This document shows, in pieces, positions 46,934 through 57,186 of a stretch of DNA of 64,000 bases. The stretch lies in contig CM074135.1 in assembly GCA_037178625.1 (NCBI GenBank), positions 1,118,001 through 1,182,000 on the forward strand, written 5' to 3'. Source of the DNA: Skeletonema tropicum (Eukaryota > Bacillariophyta > Thalassiosirophyceae > Thalassiosirales > Thalassiosiraceae). The position numbers were made by a program, and so were the translations under genes. Positions within the stretch are counted from its first letter, which is position 1; each line of letters begins with the position of its first letter. The notes beneath the pieces are model-generated. The model was not told where the DNA came from. It searched no databases and saw only the letters and a list, made by a program, of their open reading frames with translations.

Positions 46934-49699
46934 ATGTTGAACATGTCCGAAGACAGTAAAAGTAGCAATAGGTTTGAGTTGGAGGTGGAGGAGACTCAGA
47001 CTGAGGAGGTGGTGGTGGCGATGGCGACGGCGGTGAGTTCCAGTTCCAACGCCAACGCCACCGATAACGATAATGGTACGCAGCCACCCAACTCTGGTTG
47101 CAACTATTTGAACAAAAAGTGGATAGTCGGAACCGTCCTTGTTGTTGTTGTGACAGTCTTGGGGGTTACTATTGGCACAAGCACAACAAAATCAACATCC
47201 TCAAACCCCAACATCCCAACATCCTCTAACCCCAACATCCCAACAGCCCCACCAACCGATGTAACAGCCCCACCAACCGATGCGCCGACAGCCAAATGCA
47301 ACGGTGAGCAACTTGTCGAAGTCATGGAGGAGGGATATGGCAATGCTGCGCCGGAGGGTATTCGACGATTGATCACCGACGCCGATACGAAGTACTTGAG
47401 CATTGGCTGCTTCCGGACACAGGATAGTCCTGATAAACGTCCTTTGATGGCTACCACACAAAAAGAAAAAGCCCATGAGTGCCATTCTTCCTGTCGCACT
47501 AGCTACTTTGGAATTGCAGACTCAACGTGCTACTGCCATTTTGACCCCCCACAGGATCGACTTTCTATTGGTAGCTGTCAATTTACTGAGAATCCTTGTC
47601 TGGAAGATGATCAGAAGTAAGTTCGTTGACCTTGGACTCGGATTGTGCAACAATTTATCAAATCCAGATTTAACTCAACTATTCTTTACCTTTACTTTAC
47701 TTTTGCTCCTTAGGATGGAAATGTACTTCAAAGTAAATGCAGACGAAACTTGCAGCCAAGTCACAACAAGCAAGGTCAGGAACTTCTTGGTTGAAGAAGA
47801 CGATGTGCCTTTCGGCTTTGACATCGTCACGAATCAGTTTCGGCCTTCTCCGTTTGAGCTTTATAAGTCAGAATGCGGAACTAATATCTACGAGGTACAA
47901 ACAGAAGTAAGTGGTTTATATGCCCAGACTGAGCTCTGAGCCTGAGCTCATTCGACTCGAAGCGAGCTCGCCCTTTCTCATCTTCTCATTCTCATCTCCT
48001 TTCTTATTCACAAATTCGTATGACAGATCTCGGAGGGTAGCCAAAAGCTTTCTACGTCTGTCTCTGGCATCAAGGAGTTTGCGAAACAGGAGAGGACTCA
48101 TCTATCTCAGTCCGTCAGCGCAACTGCATCAGCTGGTTATGATGGACTCTTCTTCAAAGCCATGGCGAAAGTTAGCGCTTCTGCCGATAAGGAGCAGACA
48201 AACATGTTTCGAAGCTCCGGTGCCGAGTTTGCCGGCGGGCAGGTGTTCAACTCTGTAGGAGTCAAACGTCTTGCAGAGGTGAAGATTGAGGACTTTGACA
48301 ATAAAAAGAGCTTTGTAACATTGAATTCGGAATTCGTAGAGGCCATCAATTCCTATCGAAGAAGCGGATACGATCGTGCTATTGCACGAGAGCAGATCTT
48401 CAATAAATATGGCATGTTCATCTTGACTCGTGGCATATTCGGTGGCTTCTTACAGCTTCGCTCAACCATGACCGAATCCAGCATCTCCACGCGGTTTGAG
48501 TCGTCGGAAGAATCTCGCAAATGCTTTGAAGCATCTGTGTCGGTAAAAGCAAGTGGATTTGGATTCTCCGGTAGCGGCTCAGTGAGTGGAGGAGAGTGCA
48601 ATGAGGAGGCAAAGAATGCGATGCAATTTAGTCAGAACGCCTACGCAGAACAATCTTCTGAGCAGGTTGTAGTTGGCGGCAAAGTTGAAGGTACGTTCTC
48701 GTGTAGATGCCTTCACAATCATGTTTGCTAGCAAGCTGCAGCCTCACTTTTGACTCTGTTATCTGTTTTCCAAATAAATTTGATTCCAAAGGGGGCAATT
48801 TCGTAGTCGAACCTGAATTCAGCACACTTCTAACCTCGAGAGACAAGTATCCTGCTGGAGATAAGGGCATTGAACTTAGGCCCCTCTCGGACTTTCTCTC
48901 GCCCAAAGCATTGTCTCCTCTTAATGTAATGCAATACCAGATTGACGAAGCGAGTTTTCTTGAGATACAAACCAATCTTCAAAATCACTTGCGGGAAGAG
49001 CTATTGGAGCTGGAGGGCATGGTGGGTGGATGTGGCGAGTGCGAGGTGCCGTATTTGGTGCAGTCTGAGTCTGAACCTGGTGAAACCAACAAATATACTT
49101 GCACCTGCTATGACCCGGTGAAGAAACAGACTGAAAAATTTGTAGCCGATGACGTGGTTGAATTGCTCGTTGACAATGGCGTTCGCTGGTTGTCTTACAA
49201 CACTGAGTGGACCCAAGAGCTTGTCGGTGGCCAGGTGCTTAAGTGGAAAGAAACGCGCCGTCATGCCAATGTAATTTATCTCGAGGACAAGAACGGGCGT
49301 GAGGGCGCGACGACACGTTTTGACTTCAATGACAAAACTGTGCTCTATTGTGCTGCAGTGAATGGTGAATGTAAAGTTACTGGCACCATCAGTGTCTGGT
49401 ACAATCGAAATCGGTTCGGTGTTGATGCGCGTGATATCACGGATCTGAACGAAGGACATGATGGTGAATACTGGGAATCAGATGGAAAGAATCAGTGGAC
49501 CGAGTTTGATGGAAACGGGTATTTTTATTGGGAGGAAGATCGCCGAGATATTAACTCCATTTACCTGAAAGACAAAAATGGACGTGACTTTTACACTGCA
49601 CGCCTTGATCTGTTCGATGCAAAAGTGATGCTTTGTGATTCGCGCCTCGAAGTGGGAAAAGAATGTTTTTCACTTGGATCCATCACAGACGTGTGGTGA
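46934..49699 (+). CDS. Membrane-anchored WSC-like/MACPF-domain protein
   Basis: Four exons: 46934-47616, 47714-47906, 48027-48690 and 48792-49699. Introns are 97, 120 and 101 nt, all GT-AG (donors GTAAGT, GTAAGT, GTACGT), with phases matching, for about 815 aa. Residues ~63-81 are a single membrane helix, followed by a Pro/Thr repeat stalk. Next is a Cys-rich WSC-like module (YLSIGCFRTQDSP ... ECHSSCRTSYFGIADSTCYC). Exon 3 carries a MACPF-type core with the signature-like NKYGMFILTRGIFGGFLQLR preceded by a long helical region. The C-terminus has two repeats around WKETRRHANVIYLEDKNGR and WEEDRRDINSIYLKDKNGR. MACPF proteins can form pores or act in attachment and immunity. A type II-anchored form argues against a simple secreted toxin. 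The role is unknown. Confidence 0.7.
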
Positions 49700-49920
49700 T
49701 ATGTTTGATTTGTGATTTTGAACTTAGCGTTTTTTATTAGAGTGTTGTGTCAATTAATTATATTGCCAAAGCGACGTCCCGTCATCTTGAGAAGTCAGTA
49801 TTGTTAATGTATAATCATGATATACTATAATCCTTATTGTCAGTCTGCTACTCTCAAAAATTGTTGCAGATTATTTGTAATCTTCACATGTGTTCGTCAT
49901 CCCCTTAACTGCAAATTTAT

Positions 49921-50471
49921 TTATTTGGACTTCGATAGCTCGGCCCTGAGTTGTGTTGTAAATTCGTCATCAATATCATCGTCATCCCAATTGTCCTTTA
50001 CATAGAAGAGAGTAGTTGATGAAAATAAGATAACCAAAAAATAGTTGTGTCAGGGTCATAAATCAAACAAAATGAAAAGATCCTTCATCCATCTGAAGAC
50101 TACAGAGTGTTGTGCATCTTTCTACCCTTGCTCTCTCAATAATTGATGCCTCGCGCTCAGCAAAAGTTGGCATTCAAATTATGATGTATGTACCCAGGTT
50201 CGCAATGACGTATTGCTCATCTCTCGAGCCAGCGACAATATTATTACATCTATCATTCATGTCATCAACCATCTCCTACACAGATCATTGAGCAACTTAC
50301 CTGCCACTGCTGACTATCCTCAGCATCCTCATCACGCTTATCCCAATGGCATGGCTCGAATTCTTCAAATTCATCATCCTCTTCAATTGCCTCGGCGGCT
50401 GGTGCCGGCGGTGGATTGGCTGTGGATGCAGCGGCGGACTCGGCTGCGGCACTTGTTTCCTTGTCTGTCAT
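49921..50471 (-). CDS. SEM1: SEM1/DSS1, 26S proteasome lid subunit
   Basis: Two exons: 50471-50301 (57 codons) and 49995-49921 (24 codons plus stop), with a 305-nt intron (CAG|GTAAGT ... AAAG|GAC) in phase 0. The product is 81 aa. Ala/Pro-rich residues 1-28 are followed by EEDDEFEEFEPCHWDKRDED, then QQWQ joined to DNWDDDDIDDEFTTQLRAEL. These two acidic blocks with conserved Trp residues are the complete DSS1/SEM1 signature. SEM1 stabilises the proteasome lid and also serves other PCI-domain complexes and BRCA2-type partners. Exon 2 is too short to stand out as an ORF. Confidence rests on the exact fit of the family motif across the splice. Confidence 0.93.
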
Positions 50472-50789
50472 GGTGATTGTGAGAAGTTATAGAAGACTTT
50501 CTACAGTTGATTTGTGGTGATGGTATCGTATGCTCTAGTATGTCACGGCACTGTTTCATGGAGATTTGGATTTTGATCGAAACAGATGGAAAGATACCAT
50601 CACTCGTCGCCAATTGAGTACCGCCTATCGCCTCTGTTGTCTATATACCGGGATCTAAACACGTCACAGAGCAAAAGAACGGGACGACGATGATGCACAA
50701 AATTCTACTATACCTACGCCTACGATATCCCTGCTGTATCACATCCATTCTTGCAAACACAACAGCATTCATTCAAGCCTTATACAGCA
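50472..50789. other. Divergent promoter region
   Basis: 318 bp between SEM1 (minus) and fibrillin (plus). CTATATACC near 50641 is a possible TATA-like element for the plus-strand gene. Nothing else recognised. Confidence 0.35.
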
Positions 50790-51764
50790 ATGACCAGATC
50801 AGTCTCACTCTCCGTCGTCGCTGCGCTGGCCATCGCAGGAAGTGGCATGTCATTTACTCTGCCCGATGCGTCGACAATCCGATCTCACAATCTCTCGCCA
50901 CTCCATTCTACCGTATCGACGCAAGAAGAAGTACCTTCATCTCCATGGTTTACTGACGATGAGAACACAAATCAATCTGCGGAAAAGTTAAAGACTCAAA
51001 TTTTGCAGTTGGGAGCAGCTCTGGATCGAGGCCAATCCTACAATCCTACCAGCGGTGATTATTACTCGTCTTCCATGGAAACTGCCAGATCTAAAATCCA
51101 ATCTCTAATTGCCTTGTCTGATCCAGAAACCAATGTGCCCAAATCTCTTGATGATATTGCTGGTGAATGGGAATTGGTCTTTACAACTGTCAAGCATGGT
51201 ATCTTTCGTTCCAGTCCCTTCTTCCTTGCAGTGCAAGAAGCCTTTGAGTATGCCGAAGAAAAGGAAGCATTCGGTGAAGACAAGGCAACTCTATTTTTCA
51301 AGTTGCACGAGCTACAAACTTGTTCTTGGGGGGCTAGTAAGATTGGAAGAGTTGCGCAGAGGATAGATCCAAAGACTGGCTATTTGTACAGTGAATTTGA
51401 TACCAGCATTTTCTCTTTGACTGTCATTCCAATTCTTGGATGGTTCAAATTGCTACCAACATTTGGAGGATGTGTCGTAACTGCATCAAAGGCAAAGCTT
51501 GCAGAGGGAGGAGTCTTGGAAATGGAAGTCGACTACACAACCTCTAGGCCAGTTCCAGGATTGCAAGGTCTTGGCGAGTGGATATGGTCAGTGAAAGTTC
51601 CTGTTGGAGCTGTGTGGAAGTTGTTACCTTGGAATAAAGGAAGAAGTGCAGATTGCAGTGTGACTGTGAAGTATGTTGATGAAGATTTCCGCGTAGTTGA
51701 AGATAAGAGTGGAGATTTGTTTGTTTACTCTCGACCAGTGGTGAGCAGGGACTTAGACATCTAA
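50790..51764 (+). CDS. Plastid fibrillin (PAP/PLAP) protein
   Basis: The start is at 50790 (MTRSVSLSVV), giving 324 aa. Signal peptide VSLSVVAALAIAGSG, then MSFTLP, an ASAF-like plastid motif. The PAP/fibrillin domain begins ~residue 85: LDDIAGEWELVFTT, GIFRSSPFFLAVQEAF, RVAQRIDPKTGYLYSEFDT and VVTASKAKLAEGGVLEMEVD, ending with FRVVEDKSGDLFVYSR. The DRVLR-like lipocalin end motif is represented by FRVVED. Fibrillins bind lipids in plastoglobules and thylakoids. It is divergent from SEM1. Confidence 0.85.
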   Translation: MTRSVSLSVVAALAIAGSGMSFTLPDASTIRSHNLSPLHSTVSTQEEVPSSPWFTDDENTNQSAEKLKTQILQLGAALDRGQSYNPTSGDYYSSSMETARSKIQSLIALSDPETNVPKSLDDIAGEWELVFTTVKHGIFRSSPFFLAVQEAFEYAEEKEAFGEDKATLFFKLHELQTCSWGASKIGRVAQRIDPKTGYLYSEFDTSIFSLTVIPILGWFKLLPTFGGCVVTASKAKLAEGGVLEMEVDYTTSRPVPGLQGLGEWIWSVKVPVGAVWKLLPWNKGRSADCSVTVKYVDEDFRVVEDKSGDLFVYSRPVVSRDLDI

Positions 51765-52132
51765 TTGAAAGAAATGGAAGAGTGAGAGGCATGGGAGTGT
51801 TGCGATCGCAGCATTACTCAACAGTGCAATTTTTTGCCCATCTAATACATATTAGCAAGAGCTGGTTCCTTCTGCGTTTGCTGCGTTTGCAAGCTCGGCT
51901 ATGTATTGTTCGGACTAATTACTAAGAGTCAATGAATGAATTATACTCGCCGCTTGGAGCTGAAATCATTCTTCAAGCTTCGTATGTAGCACATCGTACT
52001 GGTATCTACCGCTCGAAAGATTTGGTTGGAATTGGACGGAGTCAAGGAGCGTGCTTTGCATCGTCGATTGCATTCGAAGACAATATTGTAGCAGTCAGGA
52101 AGAAGAGAGTTCGTGGTAGATAGTTTGATACA
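51765..52132. other. Intergenic, TMEM14 promoter
   Basis: 368 bp. A 63-codon frame (51932-52123) lacks family resemblance and is not called. Nothing else recognised. Confidence 0.4.
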
Positions 52133-52468
52133 ATGGGAAGCATTCCTGGTTCGGCACATCCTGCCTTTGGTTTCGGCGCTTTGACAATTGTCGGAGGACT
52201 GGTTGGCTACTTGAAGAAAGGATCAAAAGCAAGTCTTGGCGCTGGTGTTTTTTGTGGTGGTCTACTCGTCGGTAGTGGATTGATGATATCAGGTGAATCA
52301 CAGTATGGAGGGCATTCCCTAGCCGCTGGTACATCTACGATCATGGTGTTCGGCATGGGTCAGCGATTTATGAAGACAGGAAAGTTTTTTCCGGCAGGAA
52401 TTGTTGCAACATTAGCAGCAGCATCAAGTGCCTATCATGTAAAGAAGGCGTTGGAATGGAAAGATTAG
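52133..52468 (+). CDS. TMEM14-family membrane protein
   Basis: 111 aa. It has four hydrophobic helices rich in small residues (FGFGALTIVGGLVGYLKKGS, GAGVFCGGLLVGSGLMIS, AAGTSTIMVFGMGQRFMKTG, GIVATLAAASSAYHV), the exact layout of TMEM14/UPF0136. The GYxKKGSxxSL motif after helix 1 and RFMKTGKFFPAG before helix 4 are family hallmarks. Members include plastid fatty-acid exporters (FAX) and mitochondrial porphyrin-related carriers. With no plastid leader here, a mitochondrial or ER location is more likely. Confidence 0.85.
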   Translation: MGSIPGSAHPAFGFGALTIVGGLVGYLKKGSKASLGAGVFCGGLLVGSGLMISGESQYGGHSLAAGTSTIMVFGMGQRFMKTGKFFPAGIVATLAAASSAYHVKKALEWKD

Positions 52469-52605
52469 AAGTAATTGCACAAATCAAATACAATGAGGAT
52501 TGGTAACTTCGAAGCGTGCACGACATTCAATTGAGGCTTTATTGAAAGTGATTGAAAATGATAAGCTATTCGATGTAATATTATATTTGATGACACAAAC
52601 ATGTT

Positions 52606-54423
52606 CTACAGATCTGTCTCAGAATAAACAGCAACATCTCCATCTATTCCAACCCATGCGGTAGGCCATTCTCTTGCAATAATAATATTTCCTGGATCGG
52701 CCCATTTGTGTGTATTGTACTTGCGATCAGGCGTGCTATAGTAACTTGATGTTCCAGACAAACCAATGTAGCCGCGCATTCTGTTTATGTAACCTGTGAA
52801 GGTGGAGAACCAGGTTCCAACGAACAGTCTGCCTCGACTCGCTATTACTGTATCAATCATTCCAAATAAGTTTGGATCTATTTCGTCCAAGCCTGCTATT
52901 TCTTTGAAATCATTCAAAAATCTAAGGTTGTAGTGTTTTGCCAACGGGTCAAAGAACGTTTGATCTTTCTCGTCTGTTGCAATATATATGATTTCGTTTG
53001 GGTCTGTAAAGATATCTTTTGTGTTCTCGTACCAATCTTCTGCTGTTATTTTCACCTTCTTGTACTGAAAGTCGCCCCTGCGAACATGAAGTGCCGAAAA
53101 GCTAGTTCCACCTTCTTTGGCTGCTTCCTCCTCTAACGCACGAATGATTTTGCCGGCAGTACAAAAGATGTTGTCTCCATAGTGCATAAAATCCCGGACG
53201 AATCGTTTGTAATAATGGTCAACTTTGTCGTCGACAAAGTACAAGAAGGTATAGAAATGATTCAGTAGACGATGTTCTTTCTCGCCTCCTTGAAAGTGAA
53301 TCAAGGGAACAGTATCCAACTCACTACCGTAAAATACTACTTTCCTACCTCTGCAAAACTTCAAGATCTTGTCTTGTTCTTCCTCGGGTAACAAATCGAA
53401 AAGCTCTTGGTCATTGTATTCAGCCTTTGCAGCTTGATGCTCCTTGTCAAAAATCAAGCATTCGCGTCCTGCTTGTAACTCTGGCACAAATCCTTCTTTC
53501 CTCAAGAAGCTATAAATGCCTTCGCAGCTGTAATTACTTTTCGCAATGTAGAAGCAATGATCGGCGGCATTTTTAATCAGTTTACCCGCCTGTCCAGATG
53601 GCAATGTAAACATCTTTCCGCCGCCCTCTCTTTCCAAGAATTCAGTCATCGATATCATTTTCACCCTGTTTCTCAACGCTGGATGCTCCAAGTCTAGAAA
53701 ATCTGCAAACCCGTGATGTTTCGCACCCTTCCCACTCTGATCAGTCAATCTATAGAATGGAGTATTTGGTGGTAGAACTAATGTCCTGCCTGTTGCCGCT
53801 GCAAATACAAGAACAATCTCTAAAGCCATACGAATGTTATTCCAACCACCTCTATCCGGCTCAAACGTGATATATCTCGTTTCGGATGTGTCTGATGAAG
53901 CAAATGGGGAGATAAAGTCGATGTCTCGTTCCCCCTGTGGATCATTCCAGTAAGCCAAATCATCATAATTCTCATCGTCGCATTGTATTGAGCCGTGCTT
54001 TGCGCCAACTAGAGCGGGTGTTTGTGACATCGGTAAGCCTGCAACTCCTCTAGCAAGCGGCATAGAGTGATCGTCTGCATTCGATTGTAAAATGACATTA
54101 TCACTGCTATCGTGCTGGACAATATCTTTGTTCAACTCATTCACCAGCCGCTCCCACCTATTCTCGGCGGTGTTGATCAAGCCCTCCAAATGTTGATTGT
54201 TCTCATCATGCGTTGGAAAATGGCCCAGTAAAAACGGAGTGAAAGTTACCATTGCAAATATTGCCGATGCAGTCATGAATACTATCACGAGACGATCTTG
54301 AGATGGAGGGCTTGTCCGTCTCATTGTAGCGGGCCGTTTTCGTCTAGGTCGATTTTGCGATGGCCTTTGCCTTTGAGGAGAGGAAGCTAGAGACTCATTG
54401 TTCGAAGCAGAGGAATCCATCAT
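52606..54423 (-). CDS. O-fucosyltransferase-like Golgi enzyme
   Basis: 605 aa, type II membrane protein. A Pro/Arg-rich cytoplasmic tail is followed by an anchor at ~48-68 (IVFMTASAIFAMVTFTPFLL) and a stem. The catalytic domain starts near residue 185: YITFEPDRGGWNNIRMALEI, VFAAATGRTLVLPP, then FSALHVRRGDFQ (the HxRRGD-like GDP-fucose site), EIIYIATDEKD, DTVIASRGRLFVGTWFSTFT. These are the peptide-O-fucosyltransferase/GT65-68-type motifs. It probably transfers fucose from GDP-fucose to protein or glycan in the secretory pathway. The exact acceptor is not deducible. Confidence 0.82.
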   Translation of the reverse strand: MMDSSASNNESLASSPQRQRPSQNRPRRKRPATMRRTSPPSQDRLVIVFMTASAIFAMVTFTPFLLGHFPTHDENNQHLEGLINTAENRWERLVNELNKDIVQHDSSDNVILQSNADDHSMPLARGVAGLPMSQTPALVGAKHGSIQCDDENYDDLAYWNDPQGERDIDFISPFASSDTSETRYITFEPDRGGWNNIRMALEIVLVFAAATGRTLVLPPNTPFYRLTDQSGKGAKHHGFADFLDLEHPALRNRVKMISMTEFLEREGGGKMFTLPSGQAGKLIKNAADHCFYIAKSNYSCEGIYSFLRKEGFVPELQAGRECLIFDKEHQAAKAEYNDQELFDLLPEEEQDKILKFCRGRKVVFYGSELDTVPLIHFQGGEKEHRLLNHFYTFLYFVDDKVDHYYKRFVRDFMHYGDNIFCTAGKIIRALEEEAAKEGGTSFSALHVRRGDFQYKKVKITAEDWYENTKDIFTDPNEIIYIATDEKDQTFFDPLAKHYNLRFLNDFKEIAGLDEIDPNLFGMIDTVIASRGRLFVGTWFSTFTGYINRMRGYIGLSGTSSYYSTPDRKYNTHKWADPGNIIIAREWPTAWVGIDGDVAVYSETDL

Positions 54424-55039
54424 TCGTTAGGTATGCTCTCCCCTGGATATCCTAGATACGATTAGTGCCAGCTCAACTCCAATGCTACTCCTCTCCTAAG
54501 TAATGCTTAATGCTATTGCTCCCTCCGACCGATCGCTAGCGACGAAATAACGGATCATTTCGATGTGATTTATTTTTCAATCAAGAGAGAGTTACACCAA
54601 GAGAGATTGGTTACACAATTTGTGTAACAATGGTAACACGCTAAATTAGGCCAGCCAGGGCCTAACGTTGGCGGAAAATTTCGAATTTTCGGTTATGTGT
54701 GAAGGAAAATGGCCGTTGGCGCAAAAGCTAAGCCTGGGGGGAATTCAAAAAAAGGAAATGGAAAAATACAAAAAAAATAAAGCTGTGCTGACTGCCTATT
54801 TTCTATTTTGTGGCTTGTTTGTGGCGATAGGCAAGCTTATGTATTTCCCCAAGCTTAAAAACGGCAAACGGTCGTGTCTGATGTTCGCTTCGTTGGTGGT
54901 TGGTGGATGTTGTGGAGGCTGATGTTGGCGACATAAATTAGATTTTGTTTATGCATGCTGCATGCTGCCTGATAGATGGAAAAGCGCTGCTTGCAGTTAG
55001 GCCACTCACCTCCCACTTGTACATAATAATGGCAGCGCC
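54424..55039. other. Divergent intergenic region
   Basis: 616 bp between the fucosyltransferase-like gene and the PT-rich surface protein gene. It contains a cluster of GTTACAC-type sites (described separately). A plus-strand frame at 54695-54922 (GGIQKKEMEKYKKNKAVL) has no family match and is likely repeat-derived. Confidence 0.45.
54586..54643. promoter_or_regulatory. GTTACAC site cluster with palindrome
   Basis: GTTACAC (54590), GTTACACAA with its complement TTGTGTAAC around one base (54610-54628), and GGTAACAC just after make four related half-sites in about 55 bp, one pair forming a perfect dyad. The position between divergent genes suits an operator. No factor is known to me. Confidence 0.35.
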
Positions 55040-57088
55040 ATGATGTGGTCCTCCATCATCCTTCTCTTTTTGTTGGACCTGCTCATTAGAGCTGATGCTG
55101 TGATAACCTTCGCAGTTCATGATGAGCGTGACCATGTTGTACATGAACATACCGATGAAGAAGTGGCATGGAGCAACGGTCGTGACAATGTACCACCAAA
55201 ACATCGACGACTTCTGACATCATTGGAATCCAACCCTCAATTCTTCACTCCTCTTGAGCAATCCCAGCAACAGCAGCAGCAATCCCTAGAAGCATCGAGT
55301 GTGTTTGGTCTTCTGTTCAACGTTCGGTCCAAAGTGGATGAGAGGATTCAAATCACTGGATTCGAATTTTACACAACGGAGGTTGAGCGAATCTTATACT
55401 ATCAGCTCTACACCAAAGAAGGTGAATATTGGGAGACAACAGATGATGGCAACGGAGTTGCAGTTAACGGGGGAGTGGACACATATGAACTTATATCTCA
55501 AGGTACCATTCAAGGTTCTAGTGATTGCACTGACTCTTTTGAGGGTACGGCACTCTATTGCAAACTTGCTGTTGTACCTGATGAAGTTTTCATAGATTCA
55601 AAATGGACAATATCTGAGAAGTTGGAATCGCGATCATTCTATTTTACTCTTGCCAGTAAACATCTCGTGGTTCAGGGGATCGACCCTACACAACAACGTG
55701 CTGGCGACAGGGTGGTTGCATCGACACCTGAACTTGACTTATATGGAGGGATAGGGACGAATGCATTTCCCGTTACTAGCGATTCAGCATACCTCTATGG
55801 GACATCATTGGGTTTTGTTGGTAAAATACATTATGACACCGATGGTGATGCGCAATTGGTTCCTGGATTAGCTCCTCCACCTACCACAGAACAACCTACG
55901 CAATCACCAACAACAAGTTCACCAACAACAAGCTCACCAACAACAAAAACATCAACGCCAACAACAGCAGCAACACAGCAACCTACGCTATCAGCGATTG
56001 CAATACAGACTTTACCAACTGTGGCTCCTCAGTCTTCTCCACCAACACAAGAACCCACGCCATCACCAACAACTCCGCTCGCGAGGCCAAAGTGTAGGCC
56101 GGGTAGACCATGTTTAACTCAACCCGAACCTGATGATACTGAAGATAGTGCGAATATGACAAGCGTGCCAACAACTTCTCCAGCAATGACAATCCGAACT
56201 ATTGTCTATATTGAAAACACACCTGGGCGCCGATTAGAGAAAAGAGATATAGACAAATACATTGAAGTTGTGACGAAATTTCTGGATCGAAGCACGTTGA
56301 AGGATAATGGCGTAACACCTATGAATATTACTGTCGTCAATGATGATTTGATAGAGGAACCCGACAATATGAAAAAGGGAGCGGGTCGATTGGGCAGTAG
56401 TAACAAGAAGAAGGGGCAGCTACCCAACGATAGAACTCTCTCTTATCAAGGGAATACCTCTTATTCATACTCTTACAATGAACAAGAAGACCCTTACGTC
56501 CCGAAGATCTATCCCGCTATATTTGTGCAGACTGAATTTTTCGTGATGTCCGATTTACCCTATGACGTCGCAGCCTTTTACCTATGGAATGAATTTCGCA
56601 CATATAAAGAAGAGCTGCTGACACAGTTTCATGACAATACGCTCTTTGTTAGCTACTTCCGTAATATTCAGAACGTGACTGTGCAGATAGTCAATGAACT
56701 GATTGCTCCGACAGCTGCTCCGACTATTTTTGTCGCAAACACAACAATAGTTGCCTCTGAAAACTCCGCTCAACAAGGTTTCGAAGATATTTGGTTGTAT
56801 CTTGGTATAACGGTTGGCATCGTTTGGTTGATACTGACTTGCTGTTCTCTCCGTCACATCTTGAATCACCGCCGTTCACTAGCATACCGAGACAACTTGA
56901 AGAGGCTAACAAATCAAATGTCGTTTGGATCACGCAACAGGAGGGAGATAATCACTGCGACGATGATGTCGCCAAGGAAACTCTTTAACAGATTATCCTC
57001 TTTTTTAATACGGTCGAGGCACCCTAGCAGCAGCGATGAAGAGAATTCACCCGCCGATGGAGAATCCATAGGATCTAATTTTGATTGA
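55040..57088 (+). CDS. PT-rich single-pass surface protein
   Basis: 682 aa. It has a signal peptide (IILLFLLDLLIRADA), then an N-terminal globular region (about 60-280) with SVFGLLFNVRSKVDERIQIT, GFEFYTTEV, YYQLYTKEGEYW and FYFTLASKHLVV, a beta-rich pattern shared by secreted diatom proteins. Residues ~285-345 are a Pro/Thr/Ser stalk with SPTTSSPTT-type repeats, likely O-glycosylated. A second domain follows (~385-580), then a membrane helix (DIWLYLGITVGIVWLILTCC) and a basic cytoplasmic tail of ~65 residues. It is probably a type I cell-surface protein linked to the cell wall or adhesion. The function is not known. Confidence 0.7.
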   Translation: MMWSSIILLFLLDLLIRADAVITFAVHDERDHVVHEHTDEEVAWSNGRDNVPPKHRRLLTSLESNPQFFTPLEQSQQQQQQSLEASSVFGLLFNVRSKVDERIQITGFEFYTTEVERILYYQLYTKEGEYWETTDDGNGVAVNGGVDTYELISQGTIQGSSDCTDSFEGTALYCKLAVVPDEVFIDSKWTISEKLESRSFYFTLASKHLVVQGIDPTQQRAGDRVVASTPELDLYGGIGTNAFPVTSDSAYLYGTSLGFVGKIHYDTDGDAQLVPGLAPPPTTEQPTQSPTTSSPTTSSPTTKTSTPTTAATQQPTLSAIAIQTLPTVAPQSSPPTQEPTPSPTTPLARPKCRPGRPCLTQPEPDDTEDSANMTSVPTTSPAMTIRTIVYIENTPGRRLEKRDIDKYIEVVTKFLDRSTLKDNGVTPMNITVVNDDLIEEPDNMKKGAGRLGSSNKKKGQLPNDRTLSYQGNTSYSYSYNEQEDPYVPKIYPAIFVQTEFFVMSDLPYDVAAFYLWNEFRTYKEELLTQFHDNTLFVSYFRNIQNVTVQIVNELIAPTAAPTIFVANTTIVASENSAQQGFEDIWLYLGITVGIVWLILTCCSLRHILNHRRSLAYRDNLKRLTNQMSFGSRNRREIITATMMSPRKLFNRLSSFLIRSRHPSSSDEENSPADGESIGSNFD

Positions 57089-57186
57089 ATTGTACAGCGT
57101 GTAGAAAAAGTATGTAATACAAATAATTTAATAGTTACATGTCAGACGGAGATATTAATGCTCCAACATTCTGCACGCAAAATAGG

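Noticed and set aside
46317..46934. 205-codon plus-strand ORF ending at the MACPF gene start
   Set aside because: It is largely antisense to the DUF6824 gene and its promoter, with no domain. A chance frame.
51932..52123. 63-codon ORF just upstream of TMEM14
   Set aside because: No resemblance to any family, and its position fits the TMEM14 leader.
54668..54922. 84-codon ORF with a hydrophobic segment
   Set aside because: Non-ATG start, no family match, poly-A-rich lysine stretch. More likely repeat-derived.
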